Source: Palleronia salina (GTDB lineage Bacteria; Pseudomonadota; Alphaproteobacteria; Rhodobacterales; Rhodobacteraceae). From it: a stretch of DNA of 64,000 nt. The position numbers were made by a program, and so were the translations under genes. Each line of letters opens with the position of its first letter. Position 1 is the first letter of the stretch. Below the pieces are notes generated by a model that searched no databases, had not been told where the DNA came from, and was given only the letters and a program-made list of their open reading frames with translations. The stretch covers positions 1 through 64,000 of the forward strand of contig NZ_FQZA01000010.1 of the NCBI RefSeq assembly GCF_900141995.1, given 5' to 3'. Shown in pieces: positions 1 to 10,490 of this stretch.

Positions 1-25
1 CATCCCGGCGGGGTGCGCCGGGATG
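1..25 (-). terminator. Probable tuf terminator hairpin
   Basis: A perfect 10-bp inverted repeat (CATCCCGGCG and its complement) with a 5-nt loop lies just beyond the tuf stop codon in the tuf reading direction. Any T-run would fall outside the window, so intrinsic termination cannot be fully confirmed. Confidence 0.6.
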
Positions 26-33
26 CGTTCCGA

Positions 34-1209
<1,176 letters not shown>

Positions 1210-1281
1210 GAAAGTCAGCGCCTCGTCTGGTGTAAAATGGGGGCCGCGACAGGGGCTTGGCCCGGGTGGATTGACGCGGGC

Positions 1282-1310
1282 TGATTAGCGACCGAAAGGC
1301 GGAATTGCAA
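1282..1310 (-). promoter_or_regulatory. Candidate sigma-70 promoter for tuf
   Basis: Read on the minus strand, TTGCAA (1305-1310) is followed after exactly 17 bp by TAATCA (1282-1287). This sits in the spacer between the upstream lipoprotein gene and tuf and points toward tuf. Spacing is ideal and both hexamers are close to consensus. The call rests on pattern only. Confidence 0.5.
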
Positions 1311-1339
1311 GGCCGGTCCGACCGGTCCGGCGCGCCCCG

Positions 1340-1948
1340 TCAGGGCCGCGCCGCGATGGCCGCCTGCGCCTGCGCATCCAGCGCGTCGCGGTCGAATTCC
1401 ACGCGCGTCTGCCCCGGCTCGGGGGTGAACCATTCGGCGTTGCGGATCAGCCAGTTCTCGAGCGCGCGCGCCCCGTCCGTGGCCAGGTTTTCCAGCTGCT
1501 CCTCCTTGCCGCGCACCAGGCCCGACCCGACGATGGGCGCGATGTTCTCGACCCCTTCGAAGGCGGTGATGCGGTGCGGCTTGGCGTTCAGACGCTGCTG
1601 GGTGGCGTTGTCGTAGACGTTGACCTCGAAGATCAGCGCCGATTTCGGGGTGTAGATCACCGGCAGGCCCGGCAGCGCCAGCACGTAGCCGCCGATGGCG
1701 ATCCCGAGATGGTAGAGCCCGTCGCCATCATAGCGGCCCAGCCGCGCCTCGACCGCGTCGGCCAGGGCGGTGGTCAGCTCGTCCTTCGTCGCCTCGCGCG
1801 AGAACGGTCCCTGTTCCACGTCGCGGGCCTGCACGATGTTGTAGCCCAGCCGGAAGTCGCCCAGCGCCTCGGGCGTCTCATCGAGGGAATTCGCGGCGCA
1901 GCCGGCAAGCGTGACGAGGCCGACGAGGGCCAAGAGGCGGAGGATCAT
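1340..1948 (-). CDS. Predicted lipoprotein of unknown function
   Basis: The 202-residue product begins with a signal peptide ending in the lipobox LAGC, so it should be lipid-anchored after cleavage before Cys-17. The start is the ATG at 1948, preceded by a good AAGGAG ribosome site; a longer frame reading into parC has no such support. I recognise no domain in the mature part, which alternates charged and hydrophobic stretches and contains a glycine-rich segment (LGIAIGGYVLALPGLP). It lies 11 bp after parC on the same strand and is likely co-transcribed. A relation to lipid processing by Lnt is only that of any lipoprotein. Confidence 0.8.
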   Translation of the reverse strand: MILRLLALVGLVTLAGCAANSLDETPEALGDFRLGYNIVQARDVEQGPFSREATKDELTTALADAVEARLGRYDGDGLYHLGIAIGGYVLALPGLPVIYTPKSALIFEVNVYDNATQQRLNAKPHRITAFEGVENIAPIVGSGLVRGKEEQLENLATDGARALENWLIRNAEWFTPEPGQTRVEFDRDALDAQAQAAIAARP

Positions 1949-1959
1949 CGGCGGCTCCT

Positions 1960-4275
1960 TCAGGTGAACTTGTTGTCGCGCGGGAAGCCACGCGGCGCCA
2001 TCCGGCCCGCCCCCGCGCGCTTGGCCGTCCATTCGGCGAGGTCGGTCTCGGTGCGGGTCCGACCGGCCGGGTCGCGCCACGACAGGCCCTCGGACAGCGT
2101 GAAGGTCGTGGCGTCCGACAGGCCGCCATCCTTGAACTTCTGGAGGCGCACGCCCTTGCCGCGCGCCATCTCGGGCAGCTCGTCCAGCGGGAAGACCAGG
2201 ACCTTGCGGTTCTCGCCAACGGTGGCGACGTGATCGCCGCTTACGGGCTTGGCCAGCAGCGCGGTGGCGGGCGCGCGCACGTTCAGCACCTGCTTGCCCG
2301 CGCGGGTCTGCGCCACGGCGTCATCCTCGGGCAGGACGAATCCGTCGCCGGCCGAGGACGCGACCAGCAGCTTGCCGCCGGGGCGGTGGATGCGCAGCTC
2401 GACGATCTGCGCCTCGTTGGGCAGGTCGACCATCAGGCGCACGGGCTCGCCCATGCCGCGGCCCCCGGGCAGGCCGGAGGCGGGCAAGGTATAGAACCGT
2501 CCGTTCGAGCCCATGAGCAGCAAGCGGTCGGTGGTCTCGGCGTGGAAGATGAAACGCGGGCCGTCGCCGTCCTTGAACTTCAGCTCGCGGCCCAGGTCGA
2601 TATGGCCGGTCATCGCGCGGATCCAGCCCATCTGGCTGTACACCACGGTGATCGGCTCGCGGTCGATCATGGCCTCGATCGGCACGTCCTCGACCTCGAC
2701 CGCCTCCTCGATCCGCGACAGGCGGTGGCCCCGTTCGTAATCCTTGCCGAACTGTTTCTTGGTCTCGCGCAGCTGGTCGGTGATCCGGGCCCACTGCACG
2801 TCGGGCGTGGCCAGCAGGTCTTCGAGCGCCGCACGCTCCTCGAGCAGGGCATCACGTTCGCGCCGAAGCTCCAACTCCTCCAGCCGCCGCAGGGCGCGCA
2901 GCCGCATGTTGAGGATCGCCTCGGCCTGCACCTCGCTCAGGTCGGTCTCGCCGTCGCCGGGCAGGGGCGACACGTAATCCCGCTCGTCCGTGGCGCGGGG
3001 CGGGATCGTGCCCCAGTCCTGCGCCATCAGCGCGCACTTGGGATCGTCGTCGTAGCGGATGATGTCGATCACCCGGTCGAGGTTCAGGAAGGCGATGATG
3101 AAGCCTTCCAGCACCTCGAGCCGGTGGTCGATCTTCTCGAGCCGGTGGCGCGAGCGGCGCAAAAGCACGTCGCGGCGGTGGTCGAGGAAGGCGCGCAGCA
3201 CTTCCTTCAGCGAACAGACCTTGGGCGTGCGGCCGTCGATCAGCACGTTCATGTTCATCGCGAAGCGCGTTTCGAGGTCCGACTGCTTGTAGAGCATGTT
3301 CATCAGGATCTCGGGATCGACGCTGCGCGACTTGGGCTCGAGGATCACGCGCACATCCTCGGCCGACTCGTCGCGGATGTCGGCGAGGATGGGCAGCTTC
3401 TTGGTCTGGATCAGGTCGGCGATCTTCTCGATCAGCTTGGATTTCTGCACCTGGTACGGGATCTCGGTGACGACGATCTGCCACTGGCCGCGGCCCAGAT
3501 CCTCCTTCTCCCACTTGCACCGCAGGCGGAAGCCGCCGCGCCCGGTGCGATAGGTCTCGGCCATGCTCTCGGGGCTTTCGACGATCACGCCGCCAGTGGG
3601 AAAATCCGGCCCCTTCACGTAGTTCAGCAGCGTGTCGTCGCGCGCGTCGGGCGTCTTGATCAGGTGGACGGCCGCATCGCACAGCTCGACGATGTTGTGG
3701 GGCGGTATGTTCGTCGCCATGCCAACGGCGATGCCCGAGGAGCCGTTGGCCAGCAAGTTCGGGAAGGACGCGGGCAGCACGACAGGTTCCGTCAGCGTGC
3801 CGTCGTAGTTCTCGCGGTAATCGACGGCGTTCTCGTTCAGGCCTTCCAGCAACGCCTCGGCCGCCGCGGTCATCCGCGCCTCGGTATAGCGGCTGGCGGC
3901 CGGGTTATCGCCGTCGATATTGCCGAAGTTGCCCTGCCCGTCGACCAGCGGGTAGCGGACGTTGAATTCCTGCGCGAGCCGGGCCATCGCGTCGTAGATC
4001 GCCGCGTCGCCATGGGGGTGATAGTTGCCCATCACGTCGCCCGAGATCTTGGCGGACTTGCGGAAACCGCCGGTGGACCCGAGCCTGAGTTCACGCATCG
4101 CGAACAGTATCCGCCGGTGGACCGGCTTTAGCCCGTCGCGCGCATCGGGCAGCGCGCGGTGCATGATCGTGCTGAGTGCATAGGTCAGGTAGCGCTCGCC
4201 AATCGCGCGCGACAGCGACTCGGTCAGCGAATCCGGGGTGGGAATGTCTTCGGGATCGGCGGGATCGTCGCTCAT
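1960..4275 (-). CDS. parC: DNA topoisomerase IV subunit A
   Basis: ParC is the DNA-cutting subunit of topoisomerase IV, which unlinks daughter chromosomes with ParE. The 771-residue product starts with the GyrA/ParC breakage-reunion core ([17 protein letters not shown], residues 41-57) and has the catalytic tyrosine in SRYTEARM at about residue 130. It lacks the GyrA-box-rich tail length of a true GyrA (about 900 residues), and the C-terminal beta-propeller is short, so ParC is preferred over GyrA. At the position equivalent to E. coli ParC Ser80 it has Ala ([10 protein letters not shown]), which I recall as common in alphaproteobacteria. A lipoprotein gene follows at 11 bp. Confidence 0.93.
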   Translation of the reverse strand: MSDDPADPEDIPTPDSLTESLSRAIGERYLTYALSTIMHRALPDARDGLKPVHRRILFAMRELRLGSTGGFRKSAKISGDVMGNYHPHGDAAIYDAMARLAQEFNVRYPLVDGQGNFGNIDGDNPAASRYTEARMTAAAEALLEGLNENAVDYRENYDGTLTEPVVLPASFPNLLANGSSGIAVGMATNIPPHNIVELCDAAVHLIKTPDARDDTLLNYVKGPDFPTGGVIVESPESMAETYRTGRGGFRLRCKWEKEDLGRGQWQIVVTEIPYQVQKSKLIEKIADLIQTKKLPILADIRDESAEDVRVILEPKSRSVDPEILMNMLYKQSDLETRFAMNMNVLIDGRTPKVCSLKEVLRAFLDHRRDVLLRRSRHRLEKIDHRLEVLEGFIIAFLNLDRVIDIIRYDDDPKCALMAQDWGTIPPRATDERDYVSPLPGDGETDLSEVQAEAILNMRLRALRRLEELELRRERDALLEERAALEDLLATPDVQWARITDQLRETKKQFGKDYERGHRLSRIEEAVEVEDVPIEAMIDREPITVVYSQMGWIRAMTGHIDLGRELKFKDGDGPRFIFHAETTDRLLLMGSNGRFYTLPASGLPGGRGMGEPVRLMVDLPNEAQIVELRIHRPGGKLLVASSAGDGFVLPEDDAVAQTRAGKQVLNVRAPATALLAKPVSGDHVATVGENRKVLVFPLDELPEMARGKGVRLQKFKDGGLSDATTFTLSEGLSWRDPAGRTRTETDLAEWTAKRAGAGRMAPRGFPRDNKFT

Positions 4276-4399
4276 GGTTCGGGGATAGCCTTCGCCGGAA
4301 GTCTGGTAAAGACGCCAAATCGCGCGCGATCGGCGAACTTTTTCTCAGGTGGGCCGTTAACTCATGGTAATCTTGAACGAACTGAACGGGGGCGATTCC

Positions 4400-4870
4400 A
4401 TGATTCGACTGAGCCTTGGCTTGTTGCTTTGCATTGGTGTGACCATGGCCGTCGTCGGCCGCGACGTCGAACGGCCGATGGGAAGCGACGACCCCGACTT
4501 CAACCGGGTTGCGACCGCGGCCGAGCCCGCCGAAACCGCGCGCCTGGCGCTGGACGACGAACGCGGTGCGATAGAACGCGCACTCGCGGCGACAATCGCC
4601 CCGGAGCCCGAGCCCGAGGAAGCGGCAATGATCCAGACGGCCAGCCTGCAGCCCATGCTGCCCCAGCAGGACCTGCACGTGGTCACCGGCAACCGCGTCA
4701 ACGTACGCTCCGGCCCATCGACGGCGAACCAGGTGGTCGACCAGGTCGTCCGCGACCAGCGGGTCGAAGTGCTGTCCGAGACGCCGGACGGCTGGATGCG
4801 GATCTTCATCCCCGACAGCGGGATCGAGGCCTATATCTTCGGCCGCTTCCTTCAGCCCGAACAGGGCTGA
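4400..4870 (+). CDS. Exported SH3-domain protein
   Basis: The 156-residue product has an N-terminal hydrophobic signal (MIRLSLGLLLCIGVTMAVV), a low-complexity acidic linker, and a C-terminal bacterial SH3 domain from about residue 95 with the typical start VVTGNRVNVRSGPSTANQVV. Such domains bind peptidoglycan or cell-wall peptides. I chose the ATG at 4400, placed after a GGGGGCG-like site and directly before the signal sequence; a start at 4364 would add 12 residues without a ribosome site. The gene is divergent from parC and is closed by a strong terminator. The exact ligand is unknown. Confidence 0.82.
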   Translation: MIRLSLGLLLCIGVTMAVVGRDVERPMGSDDPDFNRVATAAEPAETARLALDDERGAIERALAATIAPEPEPEEAAMIQTASLQPMLPQQDLHVVTGNRVNVRSGPSTANQVVDQVVRDQRVEVLSETPDGWMRIFIPDSGIEAYIFGRFLQPEQG

Positions 4871-4894
4871 CACCAACCCCTTGCACCCCGGTCG

Positions 4895-4927
4895 AACCCG
4901 CCCCATTCCGGTGGCGGGTTTTTCTTT
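4895..4927 (+). terminator. Intrinsic terminator after the SH3 gene
   Basis: The stem AACCCGCC pairs with GGCGGGTT around a 10-nt loop and is followed directly by TTTCTTT. It lies 25 bp after the SH3 stop codon and before the SDR start. Confidence 0.85.
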
Positions 4928-4945
4928 GGGCGGGGACCGGCGACC

Positions 4946-5773
4946 ATGGCGCGCAGCATTCTCATCACCGGCTGTTCCAGCGGGATCGGGCTTGACGCCG
5001 CGATGACGCTGCATCGCGCGGGCTGGCGCGTCTTCGCGGGCGTGCGCGACGAGGACAGCGCGGCGCGGTTCCGCTCGGCCGGGGTCGAGACGGCCCGGAT
5101 CGAGATGGCGGAGACTTCCAGCATCGACGCTGCCCTCGCCGATGTGCTGGAGCGCACAGGCGGCACGCTCGACGCGCTCTACAACAACGCGGCCTTCGCC
5201 TGCCCCGGCGCGGTCGAGGACCTGCCGACGGACGCGCTGCGGTCGGTGTTCGAGGCCAATGTCTTCGGCCTGCACCACCTGACGCGCGCCGCGATCCCCG
5301 TCATGCGCCGGCAGGGTCACGGGCGGATCGTCCAGTGTTCCAGCGTTCTGGGCTTCGTGCCCCTGCCCTGGCGCGGCGCCTACTCGGCCAGCAAATACGC
5401 GCTGGAAGGGCTGACCGACACCCTGCGGATCGAGATGCGCGACACGCCCCTCCATATCATCACCCTGCAACCGGGGCCCATCGCGTCGCGGATCCGCGCC
5501 AACTCGATCCCGCATTTCGAACGCTGGATCGACTGGGAATCCTCGCCGCGCCGGGCGCAATACGAGCGGAGCCTGCTGAAACGCCTCTACGAGCCGTCGG
5601 GCGGCGATCTGTTCCAGCTGCCGCCGGGCGCGGTGTCGCGCGTGCTGCTGAAGGCCCTGACCACGCCCCGGCCACGCTCGCACTACAAGGTGACGGTGCC
5701 CACGCACCTCATGGCCGCCGCGCGGCGGTTGCTGCCCCGTGCCGCATTGGACGCGCTTTGCGCCCGCGGATAG
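4946..5773 (+). CDS. Short-chain dehydrogenase/reductase
   Basis: A 275-residue classical SDR that uses NAD(P)H on an unknown substrate. Visible motifs are the cofactor site TGCSSGIG near residues 8-15, NNAA near residue 82, the catalytic Ser in the CSSVLG segment and YSASK with the catalytic Tyr and Lys. The C-terminal extension resembles SDRs annotated in lipid or steroid metabolism, but substrate cannot be read from sequence. It starts 18 bp after the terminator of the SH3 gene. Confidence 0.9.
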   Translation: MARSILITGCSSGIGLDAAMTLHRAGWRVFAGVRDEDSAARFRSAGVETARIEMAETSSIDAALADVLERTGGTLDALYNNAAFACPGAVEDLPTDALRSVFEANVFGLHHLTRAAIPVMRRQGHGRIVQCSSVLGFVPLPWRGAYSASKYALEGLTDTLRIEMRDTPLHIITLQPGPIASRIRANSIPHFERWIDWESSPRRAQYERSLLKRLYEPSGGDLFQLPPGAVSRVLLKALTTPRPRSHYKVTVPTHLMAAARRLLPRAALDALCARG

Positions 5774-5860
5774 GGTTGCGGCCACCGCGCGGGCCGCGCA
5801 GGGTCGCCTTCGCGGCGCGGCCCGCTAGGTGGCACGGCTCGGATAACAGACGGAGATCCA

Positions 5861-6067
5861 ATGTTCAGTGATCCGCTATTCATTCTCGTCGTCATCGCCG
5901 TGCTCGTGGTGCTGGCGATCCTGCTGAAGGGTATCAGCACATTCGGAAAGGGCGGTGCCGATTCCGCCAAGCAATCCAACAAGTACATGCGCTGGCGGAT
6001 TTACGCGCAGGGGATCGCCGTGGTGATCATCCTGATCTTCGTCTTCTTCCGCCGCACGGGAGGCTGA
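5861..6067 (+). CDS. Twin-transmembrane HIG1-like small protein
   Basis: A 68-residue protein made of two hydrophobic helices (about 7-24 and 47-63) joined by a basic loop with the QSNKYMRWRIYAQG segment, typical of the HIG1 domain family. Mitochondrial relatives associate with respiratory complexes; the bacterial role is not established. It ends 3 bp before the adenosyltransferase gene, with which it is almost certainly co-transcribed. That pairing is one I recall from other Rhodobacterales. Confidence 0.85.
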   Translation: MFSDPLFILVVIAVLVVLAILLKGISTFGKGGADSAKQSNKYMRWRIYAQGIAVVIILIFVFFRRTGG

Positions 6068-6070
6068 ACC

Positions 6071-6643
6071 ATGGTCGTACTGAACAAGATCTACACCCGC
6101 ACCGGTGACGCGGGCGAAACCGCCCTGGGCAACGGCACGCGGGTCGCCAAGCACAGCCCGCGCGTCACCGCCTACGGCACGGTGGACGAGGTCAACGCCA
6201 CCTTCGGCCTCGCGCGGCTGCACGCGACCGGCGAGGTGGCCCAGCAGATCGCGCGCATCCAGAACGACCTGTTCGACCTGGGCGCAGACCTCTGCCGCCC
6301 CGACATGGAGAAGGACGCCGAGGCGGAATACACGCCGCTGCGGATGACCGACGCCCAGACCGACCGGTTGGAGCGCGAGATCGACGCCATGAACGACGCG
6401 TTGGAGCCGCTGCGCAGCTTCATCCTGCCGGGCGGCAGCGCGCTGTCGGCGCATCTGCACCTGTGCCGCACCGTCACCCGCCGGGCCGAGCGTCTGACCA
6501 TGGAGCTTGCGACGCTGGAAAACGTGAACCCGGCGGCGGTGCGATACCTCAACCGCCTGTCGGACTGGTGTTTCTGCGCCGCGCGCATCGCCAATGACGA
6601 TGGCCGCGAGGACATCCTGTGGAAGCCGGGTGCCAACCGCTGA
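6071..6643 (+). CDS. Cob(I)yrinic acid a,c-diamide adenosyltransferase, PduO type
   Basis: This enzyme moves the adenosyl group of ATP to cob(I)alamin or its precursors, giving the coenzyme form needed by mutases. The 190-residue product shows the PduO-family N-terminal signature KIYTRTGDAGETALGNG, the YGTVDEVNA motif and the RTVTRRAER segment that binds ATP and corrin. It ends with the basic tail KPGANR. Length is normal. It is encoded about 35 kb from the corrin-ring genes of this window but would act in the same pathway. Confidence 0.93.
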   Translation: MVVLNKIYTRTGDAGETALGNGTRVAKHSPRVTAYGTVDEVNATFGLARLHATGEVAQQIARIQNDLFDLGADLCRPDMEKDAEAEYTPLRMTDAQTDRLEREIDAMNDALEPLRSFILPGGSALSAHLHLCRTVTRRAERLTMELATLENVNPAAVRYLNRLSDWCFCAARIANDDGREDILWKPGANR

Positions 6644-6795
6644 GCCAGCGCGCGCCGCTCTGCGGGCGGGCCGTTCCGAACACCCCGGATCAGCGCCCGG
6701 AACACTGCGTCAAACGGCCGAAATGCGTCGTTTTTCCCCTGTCTTCGCCCGAACCAAGGGTCTAGGGTCTGCGCCAAACGAATGGAGGATGACCG

Positions 6796-7557
6796 ATGAA
6801 AATTCTCGTCCCCGTCAAGCGGGTGATCGACTATAACGTCAAGGTGCGGGTCAAGGGCGACGGCTCGGGCGTGGACCTGGCCAACGTGAAGATGTCCATG
6901 AACCCCTTCGACGAGATCGCCGTGGAACAGGCGATCCGCATGAAGGAGGCCGGCGACGCCGAAGAGGTCGTCGTCGTCTCGATCGGCGTGAAGCAGTCGC
7001 AGGAAACCCTGCGCACCGCGCTGGCCATGGGCGCCGACCGCGCGATCCTGATCACCGCAGCCGATGACGTGCACACCGATATCGAACCGCTGGCCGTCGC
7101 GAAGCTGCTGAAGGCCGTGGTCGACGAGGAACAGCCGGGCATGGTGCTTTGCGGCAAGCAGGCCATCGACAACGACATGAACGCCACCGGCCAGATGCTG
7201 GCGGCCCTGCTGGGCTGGTCGCAGGCCACCTTCGCGTCGGAAATCAAGGTCGATGGCGACCACGCGCTGGTCAAGCGCGAGGTCGATGGCGGCATGCAGT
7301 CGATCAAGGTCAAGATGCCCGCCGTGGTCTCGGTCGACCTGCGCCTGAACGAGCCGCGCTACGCCTCGCTGCCCAACATCATGAAGGCGAAGAAGAAGCC
7401 GCTGGATGAGAAGACGGCCGACGATTACGGCGTCGACGTCAGCCCCCGGCTCGAGATCGTAAAGACCTCGGAGCCGCCCGAGCGCAAGGCCGGCATCATC
7501 GTGGAATCCGTCGACCAGCTGGTCGACAAGCTGAAGAACGAAGCGGGGGTGATCTGA
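6796..7557 (+). CDS. etfB: Electron transfer flavoprotein beta subunit
   Basis: EtfB binds AMP and, with EtfA, carries electrons from acyl-CoA dehydrogenases to the ETF-ubiquinone oxidoreductase. The 253-residue protein begins [19 protein letters not shown] and contains the [10 protein letters not shown] nucleotide-binding region and a C-terminal recognition segment ([12 protein letters not shown]) that docks partner dehydrogenases, including the leucine of the recognition loop. An AATGGAGG ribosome site precedes the start. Its TGA overlaps the ATG of etfA. Probable partners encoded here include the methylsuccinyl-CoA dehydrogenase at 18089. Confidence 0.97.
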   Translation: MKILVPVKRVIDYNVKVRVKGDGSGVDLANVKMSMNPFDEIAVEQAIRMKEAGDAEEVVVVSIGVKQSQETLRTALAMGADRAILITAADDVHTDIEPLAVAKLLKAVVDEEQPGMVLCGKQAIDNDMNATGQMLAALLGWSQATFASEIKVDGDHALVKREVDGGMQSIKVKMPAVVSVDLRLNEPRYASLPNIMKAKKKPLDEKTADDYGVDVSPRLEIVKTSEPPERKAGIIVESVDQLVDKLKNEAGVI

Positions 7558-8483
7558 TGACTGTTCTGCTTTTGGGTGAAGTCGACAACGGCACGCTGAA
7601 CATGGACGCCACCGCCAAGGCCGTGGCCGCCTGCAAGCCGCTGGGCGATATCCACGTTCTGTGCTGCGGCGCCGAGGCTGCCGACGCGGGCAAGGAAGCC
7701 GCGACCATCGACGGCGTGGCCAAGGTCCTGGTCGCCGAGGACGCGATCTACGGTCACCGCCTGGCCGAGCCGACCGCCGCCCTGATGGTCAGCCTGGCCG
7801 GCGATTACGACCACGTGGTCGCCCCCGCCACCACGGACGCCAAGAACATCCTGCCGCGCGTCGCCGCGCTGCTGGACGTGATGGTCATCACCGACGTCTC
7901 GGGCGTGGTGGACGCGGACACGTTCGAACGCCCCATCTATGCCGGCAACGCGATCCAGACGGTGAAGTCCAAGGACGCGAAGAAAGTCGTGTCGATCCGC
8001 ACATCGTCCTTCGACGCGGCGGGCACCGGCAACTCGGCCGAGGTGTCGGACGTGGCCACCGGCGACGCGCCGGGCCTGTCTGAATGGGTCGAGGATCACG
8101 TGGCCGAATCCGACCGCCCCGATCTGACCAGCGCCGGTATCGTCGTGTCCGGCGGTCGCGGTGTCGGTTCGGAGGAAGATTTCGCCATGATCGAGAAGCT
8201 GGCCGACAAGCTGGGCGCCGCCGTCGGCGCCTCGCGTGCTGCGGTCGACTCGGGCTACGCTCCGAACGACTGGCAGGTGGGCCAGACCGGCAAGGTCGTC
8301 GCGCCCGATCTGTATGTCGCGGTCGGCATCTCGGGGGCGATCCAGCACCTGGCCGGCATGAAGGACAGCAAGATCATCGTCGCGATAAACAAGGACGAAG
8401 AGGCGCCGATCTTCCAAGTCGCCGATTACGGTCTCGTCGCCGACCTGTTCGAGGCGGTGCCCGAGCTGGAAAGCAAGCTGTAA
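7557..8483 (+). CDS. etfA: Electron transfer flavoprotein alpha subunit
   Basis: EtfA holds the redox-active FAD of the ETF heterodimer. The 308-residue protein has the N-terminal Rossmann-like half and the conserved C-terminal FAD-binding half: [10 protein letters not shown], the [20 protein letters not shown] stretch (residues about 223-242), and [14 protein letters not shown]. Translation is coupled to etfB by start/stop overlap at 7557. A strong hairpin follows the gene. Confidence 0.97.
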   Translation: MTVLLLGEVDNGTLNMDATAKAVAACKPLGDIHVLCCGAEAADAGKEAATIDGVAKVLVAEDAIYGHRLAEPTAALMVSLAGDYDHVVAPATTDAKNILPRVAALLDVMVITDVSGVVDADTFERPIYAGNAIQTVKSKDAKKVVSIRTSSFDAAGTGNSAEVSDVATGDAPGLSEWVEDHVAESDRPDLTSAGIVVSGGRGVGSEEDFAMIEKLADKLGAAVGASRAAVDSGYAPNDWQVGQTGKVVAPDLYVAVGISGAIQHLAGMKDSKIIVAINKDEEAPIFQVADYGLVADLFEAVPELESKL

Positions 8484-8509
8484 CGCGCCCTTCGGGCAAC
8501 AGCCGGACC

Positions 8510-8545
8510 AAGGGGCCTGTCGCATCGCGGCGGGCCCCTTTCGTT
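8510..8545 (+). terminator. Terminator between convergent genes
   Basis: The stem AAGGGGCC/GGCCCCTT encloses a 15-nt GC-rich loop and is followed by TTCGTTT. It lies between etfA and the convergent DUF6473 gene and could serve both directions. Confidence 0.65.
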
Positions 8546-9418
8546 TCAGGCAGACCGACGCTGGAGCCTTGGACCGGCGGGTCCTTTCAGATCCAGCTGG
8601 CTGCGCAGGACGCGCGCCAGGCTCTCCGCCACCCGCGCATGGGCAAGGGGCCCCGGCACACGCTGCGCCGCCTCGGCCTCGTGCGGTGCGAACACCTTGG
8701 CCTCCAGCGCCGCCTCTCGCGTGTCGGAGGCGTCGATCACCTCGATCGTGGCCTTGATCCGGCCACGCAGCGCCCGCAGCATCTCGCGCGTGACAAGCGG
8801 CGGGTCGCCGTCGTCCGGAAGATTGCCGCCCGCATCCGGTGACCGTTCGCCCAGCCAGACCAGCACCACGTCGCCGCCGATCCGCGCGCAAAGCTGGTTC
8901 ATGCGAGAAATCCACAGCGACTGAAGCTCGGTCCGGATCAGCGCGAAACGCCGCTCCGACTTGGCGGCCAGATCGGCCAGCAGGTGCCGCACGAAGAAGT
9001 TCTGCGACAGGTCCAGGTCGGGATAGACCCGCTCGAGAAACTCGGTCTGGCGCACCACCCGGTCGTTGCGTCGGGTGTGCAACGTGTAGAAGCGGTTGCG
9101 CAGCATGTGGGCCCCCGGCACCGCGATGACGGTCACGCGCGCGCCCGCGCAAATGTCGAGAAAGGTCTCGTCGGCCAGCCAGGCGTCGAGCCCCGTGTGC
9201 GGCACGCCGAGGTTCACGCATTTCATCCCCAGCGCGACCTCGAGCAGGTCGGGATAGGGCTGCTCGATGAAGCGGCCGAACGTCTCGATCCCGCCCAGTA
9301 CGGCAACGTAGTCGCCCCCGTCCAGGTGGCGCCGCGGCCCGCGACACCTGAGCCGCGACGCGCCATACGTGCACACAGCATAGTCCAAGGGCCCCTGGCC
9401 CAGTCCTTCGATCGCCAT
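8546..9418 (-). CDS. DUF6473-type protein, possibly SGNH-like fold
   Basis: A 290-residue protein with the pattern I associate with DUF6473: LDYAVCTYGASRLRCRGPRR near the start, then DYVAVLGGIETFGRF, then VNLGVPHTGLDAWL. The last two blocks recall the beta-strand/turn blocks of SGNH hydrolases or GSCFA-like proteins, but the catalytic Ser is not evident, so this is only a hint. I prefer the ATG at 9418 (GGGGGAT upstream) over a GTG at 9448 because family members begin just before the LDY block. No signal peptide is seen. Function is unknown. Confidence 0.7.
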   Translation of the reverse strand: MAIEGLGQGPLDYAVCTYGASRLRCRGPRRHLDGGDYVAVLGGIETFGRFIEQPYPDLLEVALGMKCVNLGVPHTGLDAWLADETFLDICAGARVTVIAVPGAHMLRNRFYTLHTRRNDRVVRQTEFLERVYPDLDLSQNFFVRHLLADLAAKSERRFALIRTELQSLWISRMNQLCARIGGDVVLVWLGERSPDAGGNLPDDGDPPLVTREMLRALRGRIKATIEVIDASDTREAALEAKVFAPHEAEAAQRVPGPLAHARVAESLARVLRSQLDLKGPAGPRLQRRSA

Positions 9419-9598
9419 CGCGATATCCCCCGACGCATCTCGTTTCACTCACCCGGCGGAGGAATTCGCACGAGGAAGTTGGAAAAAAGCTAACCGGACA
9501 ATTCGCGCTATCGGGCGGCCGTCGCTGTCGGGTTGCATCGCCGCGTGGCCCGCGCATAAGGTCGCGCCAGCCAATTCAGCGGACAAGGATCACGCGAC

Positions 9599-10474
9599 AT
9601 GACGATCGAACGGGTGGGCGTGATCGGCGCCGGACAGATGGGCAACGGGATCGCCCATGTCTGCGCGCTGGCCGGCTATGACGTGGTGCTGAACGACGTG
9701 AACGGCGATGCCCTGACCGCGGCGGTCGAGCTGATCGGCCGCAACATGGATCGCCAGGTCGCGCGCGAGAAGATCAGCCAGGAGGACCGCGATGCCGCGA
9801 TGGCGCGGATCAGCACCACCGGCACGCTCGCCGACCTCGGGCAGGCCGACCTGGTGATCGAGGCCGCGACCGAGCGCGAGGCGGTGAAGGACGCGATCTT
9901 CGCCGAGCTCGTGCCGCACCTGAAGCCCGAGACGATCCTGACCTCGAACACCTCGTCGATCTCGATCACGCGGCTCGCGTCGAAGACGGACCGGCCCGAG
10001 AAATTCATGGGCTTCCACTTCATGAACCCCGTCCCGGTGATGAGCCTGGTTGAGCTGATCCGCGGCATCGCCACCGACGAAGAGACGTTCAAGGCCTGCC
10101 AGGATGTCGTCGAGCGGCTGGACAAGACCGCGGCGACCGCCGAGGATTTCCCGGCCTTCATCGTCAACCGGATCCTGATGCCCATGATCAACGAGGCGGT
10201 CTATGTCCTTTACGAGGGCGTGGGCAACGTGAAGTCCATCGACAAGGCGATGAAGCTTGGCACGAACCACCCGATGGGCCCGCTGGAGCTGGCCGATTTC
10301 ATCGGGCTCGACACCTGCCTTGCCATCATGAACGTGCTGCACGACGGGCTGGCCGATACGAAATACCGCCCCTGCCCCCTTCTGACCAAGTATGTCGAGG
10401 CCGGATGGCTGGGCCGCAAGGCCGGCCGGGGCTTCTACGACTATCGCGGGGACGAGCCGGTCCCGACCCGGTGA
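9599..10474 (+). CDS. hbd: 3-hydroxybutyryl-CoA / 3-hydroxyacyl-CoA dehydrogenase
   Basis: This NAD(P)-dependent enzyme interconverts 3-hydroxyacyl-CoA and 3-oxoacyl-CoA, in beta-oxidation or in acetoacetyl-CoA/PHB metabolism. The 291-residue product has the Rossmann motif GAGQMGNGIAH (residues 10-20), the catalytic His-140 in GFHFMNPVPVMSLVE with its partner Glu-152, and the C-terminal helical domain ending in GRKAGRGFYDY. It is a stand-alone short form without a fused hydratase. The gene is adjacent to etfBA, separated by the inverted DUF6473 gene. Confidence 0.95.
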   Translation: MTIERVGVIGAGQMGNGIAHVCALAGYDVVLNDVNGDALTAAVELIGRNMDRQVAREKISQEDRDAAMARISTTGTLADLGQADLVIEAATEREAVKDAIFAELVPHLKPETILTSNTSSISITRLASKTDRPEKFMGFHFMNPVPVMSLVELIRGIATDEETFKACQDVVERLDKTAATAEDFPAFIVNRILMPMINEAVYVLYEGVGNVKSIDKAMKLGTNHPMGPLELADFIGLDTCLAIMNVLHDGLADTKYRPCPLLTKYVEAGWLGRKAGRGFYDYRGDEPVPTR

Positions 10475-10490
10475 CCGGCGCCGGGCGGGC

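Noticed and set aside
1960-4275. GyrA instead of ParC
   Set aside because: The length (771 residues) and the short C-terminal region fit ParC; GyrA would be longer with a full beta-pinwheel and GyrA box.
4091-5785. Long minus-strand open frame opposite the SH3 and SDR genes
   Set aside because: It is antisense to two well-supported genes, has an Arg/Ala/Gly-rich composition without family motifs, and arises from the high-GC third positions. Similar frames opposite tuf, parC, pckA, bcsA and cobJ were dismissed for the same reason.
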